Positions 25,831 to 35,800 of a stretch of DNA of 64,000 nucleotides are shown piece by piece. The stretch comes from Novosphingobium mathurense (GTDB taxonomy: Bacteria > Pseudomonadota > Alphaproteobacteria > Sphingomonadales > Sphingomonadaceae), in assembly GCF_900168325.1 (NCBI RefSeq), contig NZ_FVZE01000001.1, forward strand, positions 620,001 through 684,000. The letters run 5' to 3'. How positions within the stretch are numbered: the stretch's first letter is position 1; each line of letters begins with the position of its first letter. The position numbers and the translations under genes were made by a program. The notes beneath the pieces were generated by a model. The model was not told the DNA's origin and ran no database searches. It saw only the letters and a list, made by a program, of their open reading frames with translations.

Positions 25831-27652
25831 CCCATCCCTTGCGCCGAAACGACGCAGGGCAGGGGGCTGGCAGCGCAAGGCGCTTACGCTGCTGCTGCCG
25901 GCCTTGCTTGCCGTCCCGCTTGCGCTCATGGCGAGGCCGGGGCGCGGTGAGGAGACTTCGGTCGCGGCGCTGATCGAGGAAGCGCGCGGCGCGATTGCCC
26001 GGGGCGACGGGATCGACGGCGAGGCCAAGCTGCGCAGCGCGCTGGATCGCGGGGCGAGCCGCGCGGATGTCGCGGCCTTCATGGGCGAGGCTTACCTTGC
26101 GCAGGACAATCGCGACAAGGCGCGCGAGTGGCTGGCGTCCGGGACATTCTCACCGCAGAGCGCGGCCGGGGGCTGGCGCGCACTTGCACGGCTGGAACGG
26201 CTCGACGGCAATCTGGGCGCCGCAGGCAAGGCTTTCGACAAGGCTCTTGCCATAACGCCTGACGATGCCGGGCTGTGGGTCGAGATAGCCCGTCTGCGCT
26301 ATTCCGGCGGGCAGCACCGGCTTGCCATAAGCGCGGCGGGACATGCCCTGCAGCTCGATCCCGGCAATGTGCGCGCACTCGAGTTTCGCGGCCAGTTGGC
26401 CCGCGATCGCTACGGCCTGCTTGCGGCGATCCCCTGGTTCGAAAAGGCTCTCCGGCAGGCACCGGACGATGTGTCGGTCATGCTCGAATATGCCGCGACG
26501 CTGGGGGACCTGGGACGGGCAAGCGATTGCCTGACGCTGACGCGGCAGGTTTTGAAGATCAGCCCCGGACACCCGCGCGCCTATTACCTGCAGGCGGTTC
26601 TCGCCGCGCGTGCCGGGAACCATGAGTTGGCGCGTAGCCTGCTCGCGCATACCGATGACCGGCTCGACGGGCAGCCCGGCGTACTGCTGCTGCGCGGGGT
26701 GAGCGAGCTGGGCGTGGGCAACCCGGCAGCCGCGTCTGAGCTGTTCGAACGGGTCTTGCGGATGCGGCCCGACAACCGGCAGGCGCAGGAGCTGCTTGCC
26801 CGGTCCATCTACCTGAGCGGCGAATACCGTTACGCAACCTTACGCTTTCGCGACCAGATCGCGCACGACGATGCCTCGCCCTACCTTCTGACCGTGGTTG
26901 CGCGCGCCTACGAGGCACTGGGCGACCGCCAGCGTGCCGGAGAACTGCTGGACCTTGCGGCACGACCGCAGGCAGCGGCATTGCGCGTACTTCCCGGCGG
27001 CAATGCCATTGGCGCGATGCTGGCCCGGGGCGAGGCGTCAGCGGCCGAAGCGCAGGCCGAAGCGGCGCAGCGCAGCGATCCGGGCTTCTTCGACAACCTG
27101 TCGCTCGCCGGTGACGTCCAACTCGCGCTCGGCAGGCCGCAGGCAGCGCAGGCGCGCTATATCGCAGCTGCGCAGATCCGCATGCCTGCCCATCTCTTCG
27201 CGCGGCGCTTCGAAGCCTACATGATGGCGGGCGACATCCGCGGCGCGCAGCAGCTCGTGGGAAGCTATCTGCGGGAAAGCTCGAGCAGCCGCGAAGCCCT
27301 GCGCGCCGGGGCCCGGTTGGCCATGGTGCAGGGCGATACCGTAAGGGCGCTCGCCGTCCTGAGGTGGCTGCGCGACAACGGCGGCGCGCGCGATGTCCGG
27401 CTCTTGTGCGATCTGGCCCTGATCGAGGCCGACACCGGCGATGTGGAGGCGGCAGAGGCCGATGCCCGCGCGGCCTACCGCCTGCAGCGCTCCAGCCCCG
27501 TCGCCACGCAGGCACTCGCTTACAGCTACGCGTCGAGCGCGCGCAATTCGCGGATGGCGGCGGCGCTGCTCGACAAGGCGCAGGCGATGCTCGGCGATAC
27601 GCCACTCATAGCCGCTACCCGGCGGAAGCTGTCGACGCCGGGCGAGGGCTAG
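25796..27652 (+). CDS. prsT: PEP-CTERM system TPR-repeat protein PrsT-like
   Basis: About 618 aa if it starts at the ATG at 25796, which overlaps prsR by 35 nt. There is no ATG/GTG between the prsR stop and the hydrophobic signal segment RKALTLLLPALLAVPLALMA, so the start must lie inside prsR or be an unusual codon. The exported part is a long array of TPR-like helical repeats (for example AGKAFDKALAITPDDAGLW, ISAAGHALQLDPGNVRALEF, AASELFERVLRMRPDNRQAQEL). PrsT proteins are periplasmic or lipoprotein TPR scaffolds of exosortase-linked EPS systems. The start is uncertain; the family call rests on repeats plus position after prsKR. Confidence 0.82.
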   Translation: MTCSSSTISRPDPSLAPKRRRAGGWQRKALTLLLPALLAVPLALMARPGRGEETSVAALIEEARGAIARGDGIDGEAKLRSALDRGASRADVAAFMGEAYLAQDNRDKAREWLASGTFSPQSAAGGWRALARLERLDGNLGAAGKAFDKALAITPDDAGLWVEIARLRYSGGQHRLAISAAGHALQLDPGNVRALEFRGQLARDRYGLLAAIPWFEKALRQAPDDVSVMLEYAATLGDLGRASDCLTLTRQVLKISPGHPRAYYLQAVLAARAGNHELARSLLAHTDDRLDGQPGVLLLRGVSELGVGNPAAASELFERVLRMRPDNRQAQELLARSIYLSGEYRYATLRFRDQIAHDDASPYLLTVVARAYEALGDRQRAGELLDLAARPQAAALRVLPGGNAIGAMLARGEASAAEAQAEAAQRSDPGFFDNLSLAGDVQLALGRPQAAQARYIAAAQIRMPAHLFARRFEAYMMAGDIRGAQQLVGSYLRESSSSREALRAGARLAMVQGDTVRALAVLRWLRDNGGARDVRLLCDLALIEADTGDVEAAEADARAAYRLQRSSPVATQALAYSYASSARNSRMAAALLDKAQAMLGDTPLIAATRRKLSTPGEG

Positions 27653-27667
27653 TGCTCCTGAGCGACC

Positions 27668-28546
27668 TCAGGCAGGCTTTTTCGGCTGGTAGGTCTGCTC
27701 TACGCCGGGGAACGTGCGCGCGCGCACTTCCTGGGCGTATTGCTCGGCAGCGCCCGAGATCAGGCCGGCGATGTCGGCGTAGCGTTTCACGAAGCGGGGC
27801 ACGCGCTCGAACATGCCGCACATATCCTCGGTGACGAGCACCTGGCCGTCGCACTGCGCCGAACCGCCGATGCCGATGCTGGGGCAGGTGATCGCCTTGG
27901 TCGCCTCGATCGCGATGGGCTCGACTACGCCTTCGATGACGATGGCGAAGGCTCCGGCGTCGTCGAGTGCCTTTGCATCGGACACGATCTTTGCCGCTTC
28001 CGCGTCGCTGCGGCCGCGGGCGTTGTAGCCACCCAGCACGTTCACCGCCTGCGGGGTCAGGCCGATGTGGCCCATGACCGGGATGCCGCGATTGGAAAGA
28101 AATGCCACCGTTTCGGCCATGGCTTCGCCGCCTTCCAGCTTCACGCCCGCGCAGCCGGTTTCCTTGAGCAGGCGCGACGCGCTTTCGAAAGCCTGTTGGG
28201 GCGATTGCTCGTATGTGCCGAAAGGCATGTCGACGATGACGGCGGAATGATAGCTCCCGCGTACGACTGCGGCGCCATGGGCGGCCATCATGTCGAGCGT
28301 CACCGGCACGCTGGATGGCAGCCCGTAGATCACCTGGCCAAGACTGTCGCCGACCAGAAGCAGGTCGCAATGGGCGTCGAGCAGCTGTGCCTGCCGGGCG
28401 GTATAGGCAGTCAGCATGACGATGGGTTCATCCGTTACGCCATCCTTCTTGCGGCGGCGAATGGCCGGAATCGTCAGGCGCTTCATGGGCGCGGGCGTGG
28501 GATTGGCGCGGCTGGTCGCGGTGTCGAGCTGGAAGGTCGTGGACAT
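27668..28546 (-). CDS. panB: 3-methyl-2-oxobutanoate hydroxymethyltransferase
   Basis: 292 aa from the ATG at 28546; an internal ATG at 28486 ([15 protein letters not shown]) gives a 272-aa protein closer to the classical length. It uses 5,10-methylene-THF to convert 2-oxoisovalerate to ketopantoate, the first step of pantothenate synthesis. Motifs [45 protein letters not shown] and [18 protein letters not shown] are the PanB metal- and substrate-binding segments. It converges tightly on prsT (15 nt) and is divergent from the permease gene. No panC is nearby. Confidence 0.94.
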   Translation of the reverse strand: MSTTFQLDTATSRANPTPAPMKRLTIPAIRRRKKDGVTDEPIVMLTAYTARQAQLLDAHCDLLLVGDSLGQVIYGLPSSVPVTLDMMAAHGAAVVRGSYHSAVIVDMPFGTYEQSPQQAFESASRLLKETGCAGVKLEGGEAMAETVAFLSNRGIPVMGHIGLTPQAVNVLGGYNARGRSDAEAAKIVSDAKALDDAGAFAIVIEGVVEPIAIEATKAITCPSIGIGGSAQCDGQVLVTEDMCGMFERVPRFVKRYADIAGLISGAAEQYAQEVRARTFPGVEQTYQPKKPA

Positions 28547-28732
28547 GCAATGACTTCTAGCCGCCGGACGCGAGTCTGGCAAAGGTACTTGCACTCGGTT
28601 CCGACGCGCCACATTGGATCCCAATGATGACCGCAGAGTGACAAATGAACGGGTCCAGACCTGTTCGCTCTTGCCAAGCGTTTGCATGGCGCTAGCTTCG
28701 CGCCATCCATGGAAATTCCGGGGGTTCACCGC

Positions 28733-30280
28733 ATGTTCGGTCGCGTAAAGCCGTTAGACGCCATTCTGGCGACGGCTGAGAAAAAATCACTACATCGTTC
28801 GCTGGGCGCAATCCAGCTCACGCTCCTGGGTGTCGGCGCCATCATAGGCACCGGTATCTTCGTGCTCACGTCGGAGGCCGCGCAAAAAGCGGGGCCGGGG
28901 ATGATGTGGGCCTTCGTCATTGCTGCCGTGGTCTGCGGCGTGGCGGCCCTGTGTTACTCCGAGATCGCCTCAATGGTTCCGGTTTCGGGTTCGGCTTATA
29001 CCTATACCTATGCGGTTATGGGTGAACTGCTGGCCTGGATGGTCGGCTGGGCGCTCATCCTCGAATATGCCGTTGCCGCCAGTGCGGTCTCGGTCGGCTG
29101 GTCGGGCTATTTCGTCGGCCTGCTGCACAGTTGGGGTATCGAGTTGCCCCACGCGCTGATCGTCGGTCCTTACGCCGACGGCATCGTCAACCTGCCGGCG
29201 CTTGTCATTGCGCTTCTGGTCACCCTTCTGCTGATGATCGGCACAACCGAGAGCGCGCGGGTCAATGCGATCCTCGTCGGCATCAAGGTGACAGCGCTGA
29301 CAGTCTTCATCGTGCTGACCATCCCGGTGATGAAGGGCGCGAACTTCGAACCGTTCATGCCCAACGGCTGGTTCGGCAACGGACATGGCGCGGGCCTTGG
29401 CGCCGTCGGCGCGGCGGCCTCGATCTTCTTCGCCTACGTCGGTTTCGATGCGGTCTCGACCGCGGCCGAGGAAACCAAGAACCCGCAGCGCAACGTGCCG
29501 ATCGGCCTGATCGGCAGCCTCGGCATCTGCACGGTGTTCTACCTGCTGGTGGCCGCGGGCGCGATCGGTGCACTGGGTGCGCAGCCGGTCAACGGACCCA
29601 ATGGGGAAATCCTCGCCCCGGGCACGCCCGAACTGGCCTCGCAGTGTCAGGCGATCGCTGCCAGGACGATCGAACCCCTGGTCTGCTCGCGCGAGGCGCT
29701 GGCCCATGTCCTGCGCTCGATCGGCTGGGAGCGGATCGGTGACCTTATCGGCGTGGCGGCCTTCCTGGCGCTGCCGTCTGTCATCCTGATCATGCTTTTC
29801 GGTCAGACCCGCATCTTCTTCGTCATGGCCCGCGACGGCCTGCTGCCCGAGAAGCTCGCGTCGATCCACCCGCGCTGGAAGACCCCGCACGTCGTGACGA
29901 TGATCACCGGCGTTGCGGTGGCCTTCTTCGCGGCCTTCCTGCCGGTCGGTCAGCTGGCCGACATCTCGAACTCGGGCACGCTCTTCGCGTTCTTCATGGT
30001 CGCTTTGGCGGTGATGATCCTGCGCAAGACCCAGCCTGACCGGCATCGTCCGTTCCGCACCCCTCTGGTGTGGGTGGTCGCGCCGATCGCGGTACTGGGC
30101 TGTCTCGGCCTGTTCTTCAACCTGCCGTTCGAGGCGAAGATGGTGCTCCCGGTCTGGGGCGGCATCGGTCTCGTGGTCTATTTCTCCTACGGCTATCGCA
30201 AGAGCCACGTGGGCCTCGGCAAGATCGAGGTGCACGAGGAGGATCCCGACGCACCGCCGCAGCCGGTTCCGCCGATGTGA
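28733..30280 (+). CDS. APC-superfamily amino acid permease
   Basis: 515 aa with about 12 transmembrane helices. The N-terminal TM1 motif [20 protein letters not shown] is diagnostic of amino acid-polyamine-organocation transporters. [29 protein letters not shown] (TM6 and following loop) matches the cationic/YfnA-type branch. A large loop with two cysteines (about 310-335) is periplasmic. The substrate is probably an amino acid, not identifiable further. Start 28733 was preferred over 28709 for its fit to the family N-terminus. Ends at the terminator at 30303. Confidence 0.91.
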   Translation: MFGRVKPLDAILATAEKKSLHRSLGAIQLTLLGVGAIIGTGIFVLTSEAAQKAGPGMMWAFVIAAVVCGVAALCYSEIASMVPVSGSAYTYTYAVMGELLAWMVGWALILEYAVAASAVSVGWSGYFVGLLHSWGIELPHALIVGPYADGIVNLPALVIALLVTLLLMIGTTESARVNAILVGIKVTALTVFIVLTIPVMKGANFEPFMPNGWFGNGHGAGLGAVGAAASIFFAYVGFDAVSTAAEETKNPQRNVPIGLIGSLGICTVFYLLVAAGAIGALGAQPVNGPNGEILAPGTPELASQCQAIAARTIEPLVCSREALAHVLRSIGWERIGDLIGVAAFLALPSVILIMLFGQTRIFFVMARDGLLPEKLASIHPRWKTPHVVTMITGVAVAFFAAFLPVGQLADISNSGTLFAFFMVALAVMILRKTQPDRHRPFRTPLVWVVAPIAVLGCLGLFFNLPFEAKMVLPVWGGIGLVVYFSYGYRKSHVGLGKIEVHEEDPDAPPQPVPPM

Positions 30281-30302
30281 GACGTCCGATCGCGCATTGA
30301 GG

Positions 30303-30328
30303 AAAAGGGGGGCTTTTGCCCCCCTTTT
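30303..30328 (+). terminator. Intrinsic terminator after the permease gene
   Basis: AAAAGGGGGGC-TTTT-GCCCCCCTTTT, a perfect 11-bp inverted repeat followed by CTTTG, 22 nt after the stop. Confidence 0.92.
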
Positions 30329-30394
30329 CTTTGCCTTGGCAGAGGCGGATGCGTTCCGTCACCGCGTTGGCCCATGGCCTTGCCGGGAAGTTAT

Positions 30395-30463
30395 CCCGGG
30401 TTGTCCCGGAGTTTTGCGCCGGCTTTGCCCGAGTTTTGCGCCGATCATCCCCCGGGTTGTCCC
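30395..30463 (+). repeat. A-B-B-A short direct repeats upstream of the SOS box
   Basis: CCCGGGTTGTCCC occurs at 30395-30407 and 30451-30463. GAGTTTTGCGCCG occurs at 30409-30421 and 30431-30443, 22 bp apart. They fill the gap between the permease terminator and the LexA box; no function is evident. Confidence 0.6.
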
Positions 30464-30506
30464 CAGGGCTGTCCACATCCGCACCATTGCCAGTCACGGC
30501 AAATGA

Positions 30507-30521
30507 GAACATAATAAGAAC
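30507..30521 (+). promoter_or_regulatory. LexA (SOS) box
   Basis: GAACATAATAAGAAC fits the alphaproteobacterial LexA consensus GAAC-N7-GAAC exactly and sits 22 nt before imuA. It predicts DNA-damage induction of imuA-imuB-dnaE2. Confidence 0.9.
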
Positions 30522-30543
30522 ATTATTTCTCCGGTGCGATTCG

Positions 30544-31296
30544 ATGGTTGAAATCAGTTCCATTCCCACTGCCGCCAGCCTCACTGTCAGGCAGGCCGAT
30601 GCATGGCGCCCCGACCTGGTTTCCGGGGAAGTCCCCCACGGTGAAGTTTTCGCCGCGGGAAACGAAGGCGCCGGGGCCGGCCTTGCCCTTGCCCTTGCGC
30701 TCGATCGCATGGCTGCCCGGTCTTCCGATGGGCCTTCTGCCGATGCGCAGGAGGATCGCATGTGGCTTTGGGTGCAGGACCGCGAGGCGCTCCGGCGCAG
30801 CGGCCGGCCCTATCTTCCCGGCTTGCCGCGCGCCTTGCGTCATCGCCTCGTCCATGTCTCCGCCCGTAGTGCAGAAGATGCACTCTTCGCACTGGAAGAA
30901 GGGCTGCGCTGCCGCGACTTCGCTTTCGTCGTCGGCGAAGTGACCGGCAATCCCCGCGCGCTCGACTTCACCGCCTCGCGCCGTCTCAGCCTTGCTGCCG
31001 AGCGTCACGGCGTGCCGCTCTGGCTGGTCCGTCTCGACGCGAAGGCCGACCTGTCGTCCGCCCGCATGCGCTGGCGCGCGCAGTCCTGCGCCTCGCCGCA
31101 GCCGCGCTGGAATCCGCAGGCTCCCGGCGTGCCGAGCTGGCAGGCCGAACTGTTCCGCGCCCGCCGCCATCCCCCGGGAACCTGGGTGCTGCGTGACGAT
31201 GGCCGGTTGGTGGCCGAACGGGCAGGGGGCATCGCGGCCATCGCTCCATCCCGCTTTTCGTCCCACCATGCCCAGCCGGTCGAAGCCCGCGGGTAA
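30544..31296 (+). CDS. imuA: ImuA, RecA-like mutagenesis accessory protein
   Basis: 250 aa from the ATG at 30544, directly after the LexA box (an upstream in-frame start would span it). The degenerate RecA/SulA-like core is recognisable in DLVSGEVPHGEVFAAGNEGAGAGLALALAL, LWVQDREALRRSGRPYLPGLP, EEGLRCRDFAFVVGEV and RRLSLAAERHGVPLWLVR. It has no canonical Walker A. ImuA forms the damage-tolerance mutasome with ImuB and DnaE2. Its end overlaps imuB by 29 nt. Confidence 0.9.
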   Translation: MVEISSIPTAASLTVRQADAWRPDLVSGEVPHGEVFAAGNEGAGAGLALALALDRMAARSSDGPSADAQEDRMWLWVQDREALRRSGRPYLPGLPRALRHRLVHVSARSAEDALFALEEGLRCRDFAFVVGEVTGNPRALDFTASRRLSLAAERHGVPLWLVRLDAKADLSSARMRWRAQSCASPQPRWNPQAPGVPSWQAELFRARRHPPGTWVLRDDGRLVAERAGGIAAIAPSRFSSHHAQPVEARG

Positions 31297-32854
31297 TGCC
31301 GCCCCGCCTCGCCGGATCCTCGCCATCTGGCTGAGGCAGCTTGCGCTCGACCGCTGGCGGCTGGTCGAGGGGCTGGCCGCGGGTGAGGGCGTCGATGCGC
31401 AGCCGCTGGCGTTGATCGCCGAGACCGCGCATGGGCCGCGCCTTGCCGCGGTCAACGATGCGGGGCTGAACGGCGGGGCACAGCCGGGCGCGATGCTGGC
31501 CGATGCCCGCACGCTCTGTCCGCAACTGGCTGTCGCGCCTTCGGACCCGGCGGGCGATCTTGCCTTTCTCGAAAGCCTTGCCGCCTGGGCGATGCGCTGG
31601 GGACCGTGGAGTGCGCTCGACCCGCCCGACGGGCTGCTTGTCGACGTTACCGGCGTCGCTCACCTGTTCGGGGGCGAGGCGGCTCTGCTGGCCGATGCGC
31701 GGGCTGCTTTCGCCCGGCGCAGGCTGTCGGTGCGCCTGGCCCTTGCGCCGACCGCCGGAGCAGCCTGGGCGCTGGCCCATCATGGGCCGGACGGGGCGAT
31801 CCTGCATCCCGACGACGATCCTGCCGCGCGCCTGTCCGGCCTGCCTGTCGCGGCGCTGCGACTTGACGATGACGTGCTCACGGTGCTGCGCCGTCTTGGT
31901 CTCAAGCGTCTTGGCGATCTGGGCGGGGTGGCGCGCGATGCCCTTTCGCGCCGGTTCCGCAACCGCCGCTCGGCTGCCGCCAATCCGCTGCTGCGCATGG
32001 ACCAGTTGCTTGGCCGCGTGCCCGAGCCGTTGCTGCCGGTCACCGTCATCCATGCCCCGCTGGTGCAGCGCCGGTTGCTGGAGCCGATCCGCCATCGCGA
32101 CCTGCTCGACCGTGTCGTCGCCGATCTGGCGCAGGACATGGCCCGCCAGCTCGAAGGGGAAGCGCTGGGCGCGCGGCGGCTTGAGCTGGGGCTGTGGAAG
32201 GTCGACGGGGAAGTCCTCGTGCGCCGTCTCGAACTGGCCGCCCCGAGCCGCGATGCCGAACATCTTGCCGGTCTCTACGGGCGCAAGCTGGAAGGGCTCG
32301 ACGCAGGCTTCGGCATCGAACTGGTTCGCATGCGCGCGCCCTGGTGCGAGCCGCTGGCCCTGTCCCAGCAGGATTTCGAAGCGGCGGCCGAAGCCCATGG
32401 CACCAGCCTTGCGGCCTGTATCGACCGGCTCTTGGTGCGGCTCGGTGAGGAGGCCGTGCGCCGGCCGGTGCCACGCGCCAGTCACCTGCCCGAACGGGCG
32501 CAGCGCTGGCAGGGGCCGCTGGAGCGCGAGACATCTTCGCAAGCTGCTTTCGATTTTTACTTCAGGCCCCTGAAAATGCTGGATCGGCCTGAGCAGATCG
32601 CGGTGATCTACGAGACCCCCGACGGTCTGCCCAAGCGGTTTCGCTGGCGGGGGCAGGTTCACGAGATCGCCCGCGCCGAAGGCCCCGAACGGATCGCGCC
32701 CGAATGGTGGCGTGAACGCGGGACGGCACGCCTGCGCGACTATTACCGCATCGAGGACGGACAGGGCCGGCGTTACTGGATCTACCGTAGCGGCGTGATC
32801 GGCGACGGGCGCGGCGGCACGCCGGCTTGGTTCCTCCAGGGCATCTGCGCCTAG
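31268..32854 (+). CDS. imuB: ImuB, Y-family polymerase-like protein
   Basis: 528 aa Y-family fold (RILAIWLRQLALDRW at the N-terminus, HhH region VLRRLGLKRLGDL, little-finger region). The catalytic acidic DE pair of true Y-family polymerases is missing: the equivalent stretch reads ALDPPDGLLVDVTG. ImuB is therefore a non-catalytic adaptor that contacts the beta clamp and DnaE2. It starts inside imuA (29-nt overlap) and ends 10 nt before dnaE2, so all three form one SOS operon. Confidence 0.92.
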   Translation: MPSRSKPAGNAAPPRRILAIWLRQLALDRWRLVEGLAAGEGVDAQPLALIAETAHGPRLAAVNDAGLNGGAQPGAMLADARTLCPQLAVAPSDPAGDLAFLESLAAWAMRWGPWSALDPPDGLLVDVTGVAHLFGGEAALLADARAAFARRRLSVRLALAPTAGAAWALAHHGPDGAILHPDDDPAARLSGLPVAALRLDDDVLTVLRRLGLKRLGDLGGVARDALSRRFRNRRSAAANPLLRMDQLLGRVPEPLLPVTVIHAPLVQRRLLEPIRHRDLLDRVVADLAQDMARQLEGEALGARRLELGLWKVDGEVLVRRLELAAPSRDAEHLAGLYGRKLEGLDAGFGIELVRMRAPWCEPLALSQQDFEAAAEAHGTSLAACIDRLLVRLGEEAVRRPVPRASHLPERAQRWQGPLERETSSQAAFDFYFRPLKMLDRPEQIAVIYETPDGLPKRFRWRGQVHEIARAEGPERIAPEWWRERGTARLRDYYRIEDGQGRRYWIYRSGVIGDGRGGTPAWFLQGICA

Positions 32855-32864
32855 GACCGCCGCC

Positions 32865-35800
32865 ATGCCCGAAGCCCCGCTGACGCCAGAGCGCCATCGC
32901 GTCGAGATCGACCCGGACAGCGTCGTTCCGCCCCGGCGTGCGCCTTTCGTCGAGCTGGGCGTGGCGAGCTGCTTTTCGTTCCTGCGCGGGGCCTCGGACG
33001 CGGCGGATCTGGTCAGCGAAGCCTACAGGCTGGGCTACGATGCGCTCGGGATTGCCGACGTCAATTCGATGGCCGGCGTCGTGCGGCTGCACACCGAGGC
33101 GCAGACGCTCAGGCTGAGGCCGGTGATCGGTTGCCGGATCGAGACGGTCGAGGGGCTGGTGTTCCTTGCCTATCCCGCCGACCGCACGGGTTACGGGCGC
33201 CTGTGCCAGATGATTTCCGCAGGGCGCATGGGCACGCTTTCGGGCCAGTGGCAGGAGAAGGGGGTATGCGAGATCTCGCTGGGGATGCTCGCCGCCCATG
33301 CGCAGGGCGTGCACCTCGTGCTGGTGCCGCCGCGGGACCTCGACACGCGGCTTACGGTTGCGGTGGAAAGCAACGTGGTAGCCTTTCCCCGTCCTGCGGG
33401 GGGCGAGGATCCGGGAAAGCGCGACATTGGGCCTGACCGGAATGGCGAACGGCAGGTGACCGGCCCGCTCTCGACCCTCCTGCCGCATCTGGCTGCACGC
33501 CTGCCGAGCCTGCGCCACGTGGCAGTCTGCCGCTTTCACAAGGGGGACGACATTGCCCGGATCGAGGCGCTTGACGTCATGACGCAGGCCCATGGCCTGT
33601 CGATCCTGGCCACCAACGACGTGCTCTATCACGCGCCCGACCGGCGGCCCTTGCAGGACGTCATGACCGCCATTCGCCACCGGACGAGCGTGACCCGGGC
33701 GGGATGGGCGCTCGAAGCCAATGCCGAACGGCACCTGAAATCGCCCGAAGAGATGGTGCGCCTGTTCGATCGCTGGCCGCATGCCGTCACGGCGGCGCGC
33801 GAACTGGCCGATGCCTGCACTTTCAGCCTTGAGGAACTGCAGTACGAATATCCCGAGGAGATCTGCCCGGGCGGTCTCGATCCGCAGGCGCATCTCGACA
33901 GGCTGACATGGGAGGGCGCGGCGCGGCGCTATCCCTCGGGCGTGCCCGAAGGCGTAAGCGAAACGCTGGTGCGCGAACTGGCACTGATCGGCAAGCTGAA
34001 CCTCGCAAGATACTTCCTGACCATCAAGGACATCGTTGATTTTGCGAGAAATCAGGAACCGCCAATCCTGTGTCAGGGACGCGGCTCGGCAGCCAATTCA
34101 GCAGTGTGCTACTGCCTGGAGATCACTGCCGTTGATCCGGCCAAGCATGCCCTCCTGTTCGACCGCTTCATTTCCGAGGAGCGGAAGGAGCCGCCCGACA
34201 TCGACGTCGATTTCGAGCACGAGCGGCGCGAGGAAGTGATCCAGTACATCTACCGCCGTTATGGTCGCCACCGTGCGGGGCTGTGCGCGACGGTGATCCA
34301 CTACCGCCCGCGCATGGCGATCCGCGAGGTGGGCAAGGCCATGGGCCTGTCCGAGGACGTGACCAGTGCGCTCGCCCGCACCGTGTGGGGCGGTTACGGC
34401 AAGGAGATCGGCGAGAAGCATGTCCGCGAGACGGGCATGAACCTGACCGACCCGCACCTCAGACGCGTTCTGAAGTTGACCGAGCAGATGATCGGCATGC
34501 CCCGCCATCTTTCGCAGCATGTCGGCGGCTTCATTCTTACGCAGGGGCCCCTGACCGAAACCGTGCCGATCGGCAACGGCGCCATGCCCGAGCGCAGCTT
34601 CATCGAATGGGACAAGGACGACATCGATGCGCTGGGCATTCTCAAGGTCGACGTCCTGGCCCTAGGCATGCTGACCTGTATCAGAAAATGCCTCGATCTT
34701 CTTGAAAAACATCATGAAAGGCCGCTGACCCTGGCCACTGTCCCGCGTGAGGATCCGGAGACTTACGCGATGCTGCGCCGGGGGGATTCGCTCGGCGTGT
34801 TCCAGGTCGAAAGCCGGGCGCAGATGAACATGCTGCCTCGCCTCAAGCCGCGCGAGTTCTACGATCTGGTCATACAGGTGGCGATCGTGCGGCCCGGGCC
34901 GATCCAGGGCGACATGGTCCATCCCTATCTCAAGCGCCGACGCGGCGAGGAGGCGGTGGCGATCCCGGCGCCGGCACCCGAGCACGGCCCGCCCGACGAA
35001 CTCTCCTCGATCCTCGGGCGCACGCTGGGCGTGCCGATCTTCCAGGAGCAGGCGATGAAGATCGCGCTCGATGCGGCGCGCTTCACCAGCGCCGAGGCGA
35101 ACCGGTTGAGGAAGGCGATGGCGACGTTCCGTTCGCGCGGGATGGTTTCGGAACTGCAGGACATGATGGTCGGTCGGATGATCGCGCGCGGCTACGATCC
35201 CGACTTTGCCGAGCGTTGCTTCAACCAGATCAAGGGCTTCGGTGAATACGGCTTCCCCGAAAGCCACGCGGCGAGTTTCGCCCACCTCGTTTATGTCTCG
35301 AGCTGGCTCAAGTGCCACTTTCCGGGGGCCTTCGCCTGCGCCCTGCTCAATTCGCAGCCGATGGGCTTCTACGCCCCGGCCCAGATCGTGCGCGACGCGC
35401 GCGAGCATGGGGTCAGGGTGCTGCCCGCCGACGTCAATCATTCGGATTGGGACTGCACGCTGGAAGTGATGGACAAGCCGGTTTCTCGGTTTGCGCATCA
35501 TCCCCGCGAAGGTGGGGGGGGCGCTTTCCGCAAGGATGAGGAAGCAGGGCGGGCTTCCCGCCTCTGCAGGGACGACGGGACGGGGCGGTTGGACCGTCAC
35601 ATTGCGCTTCGCCTGGGCCTGCGCCAGATCGACGGCTTTCCGGAACACGCCGCCGCCCGCCTCGTCGCAGCACGGGCGGAGCAGGGGGCTTTCGCCGATG
35701 TCGGGGCCTTGCGGGAGCGGGCGGGACTATCCCCGGCGCTGGTCGAGCGGCTTGCCTCTGCCGATGCCTTCGGTTCTCTGGGGCTGTCGCGGCGTCAGGC

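Noticed and set aside
30391-30475. DnaA-box-like TTATCC/TTGTCC/CTGTCCACA motifs before imuA
   Set aside because: None matches TTATCCACA well, no AT-rich unwinding region or origin genes are near, and the repeats are better described as simple direct duplications.
32562-33893. 443-aa antisense frame across imuB/dnaE2
   Set aside because: Low-complexity Arg/His-rich translation without motifs, fully covered by two well-supported genes.
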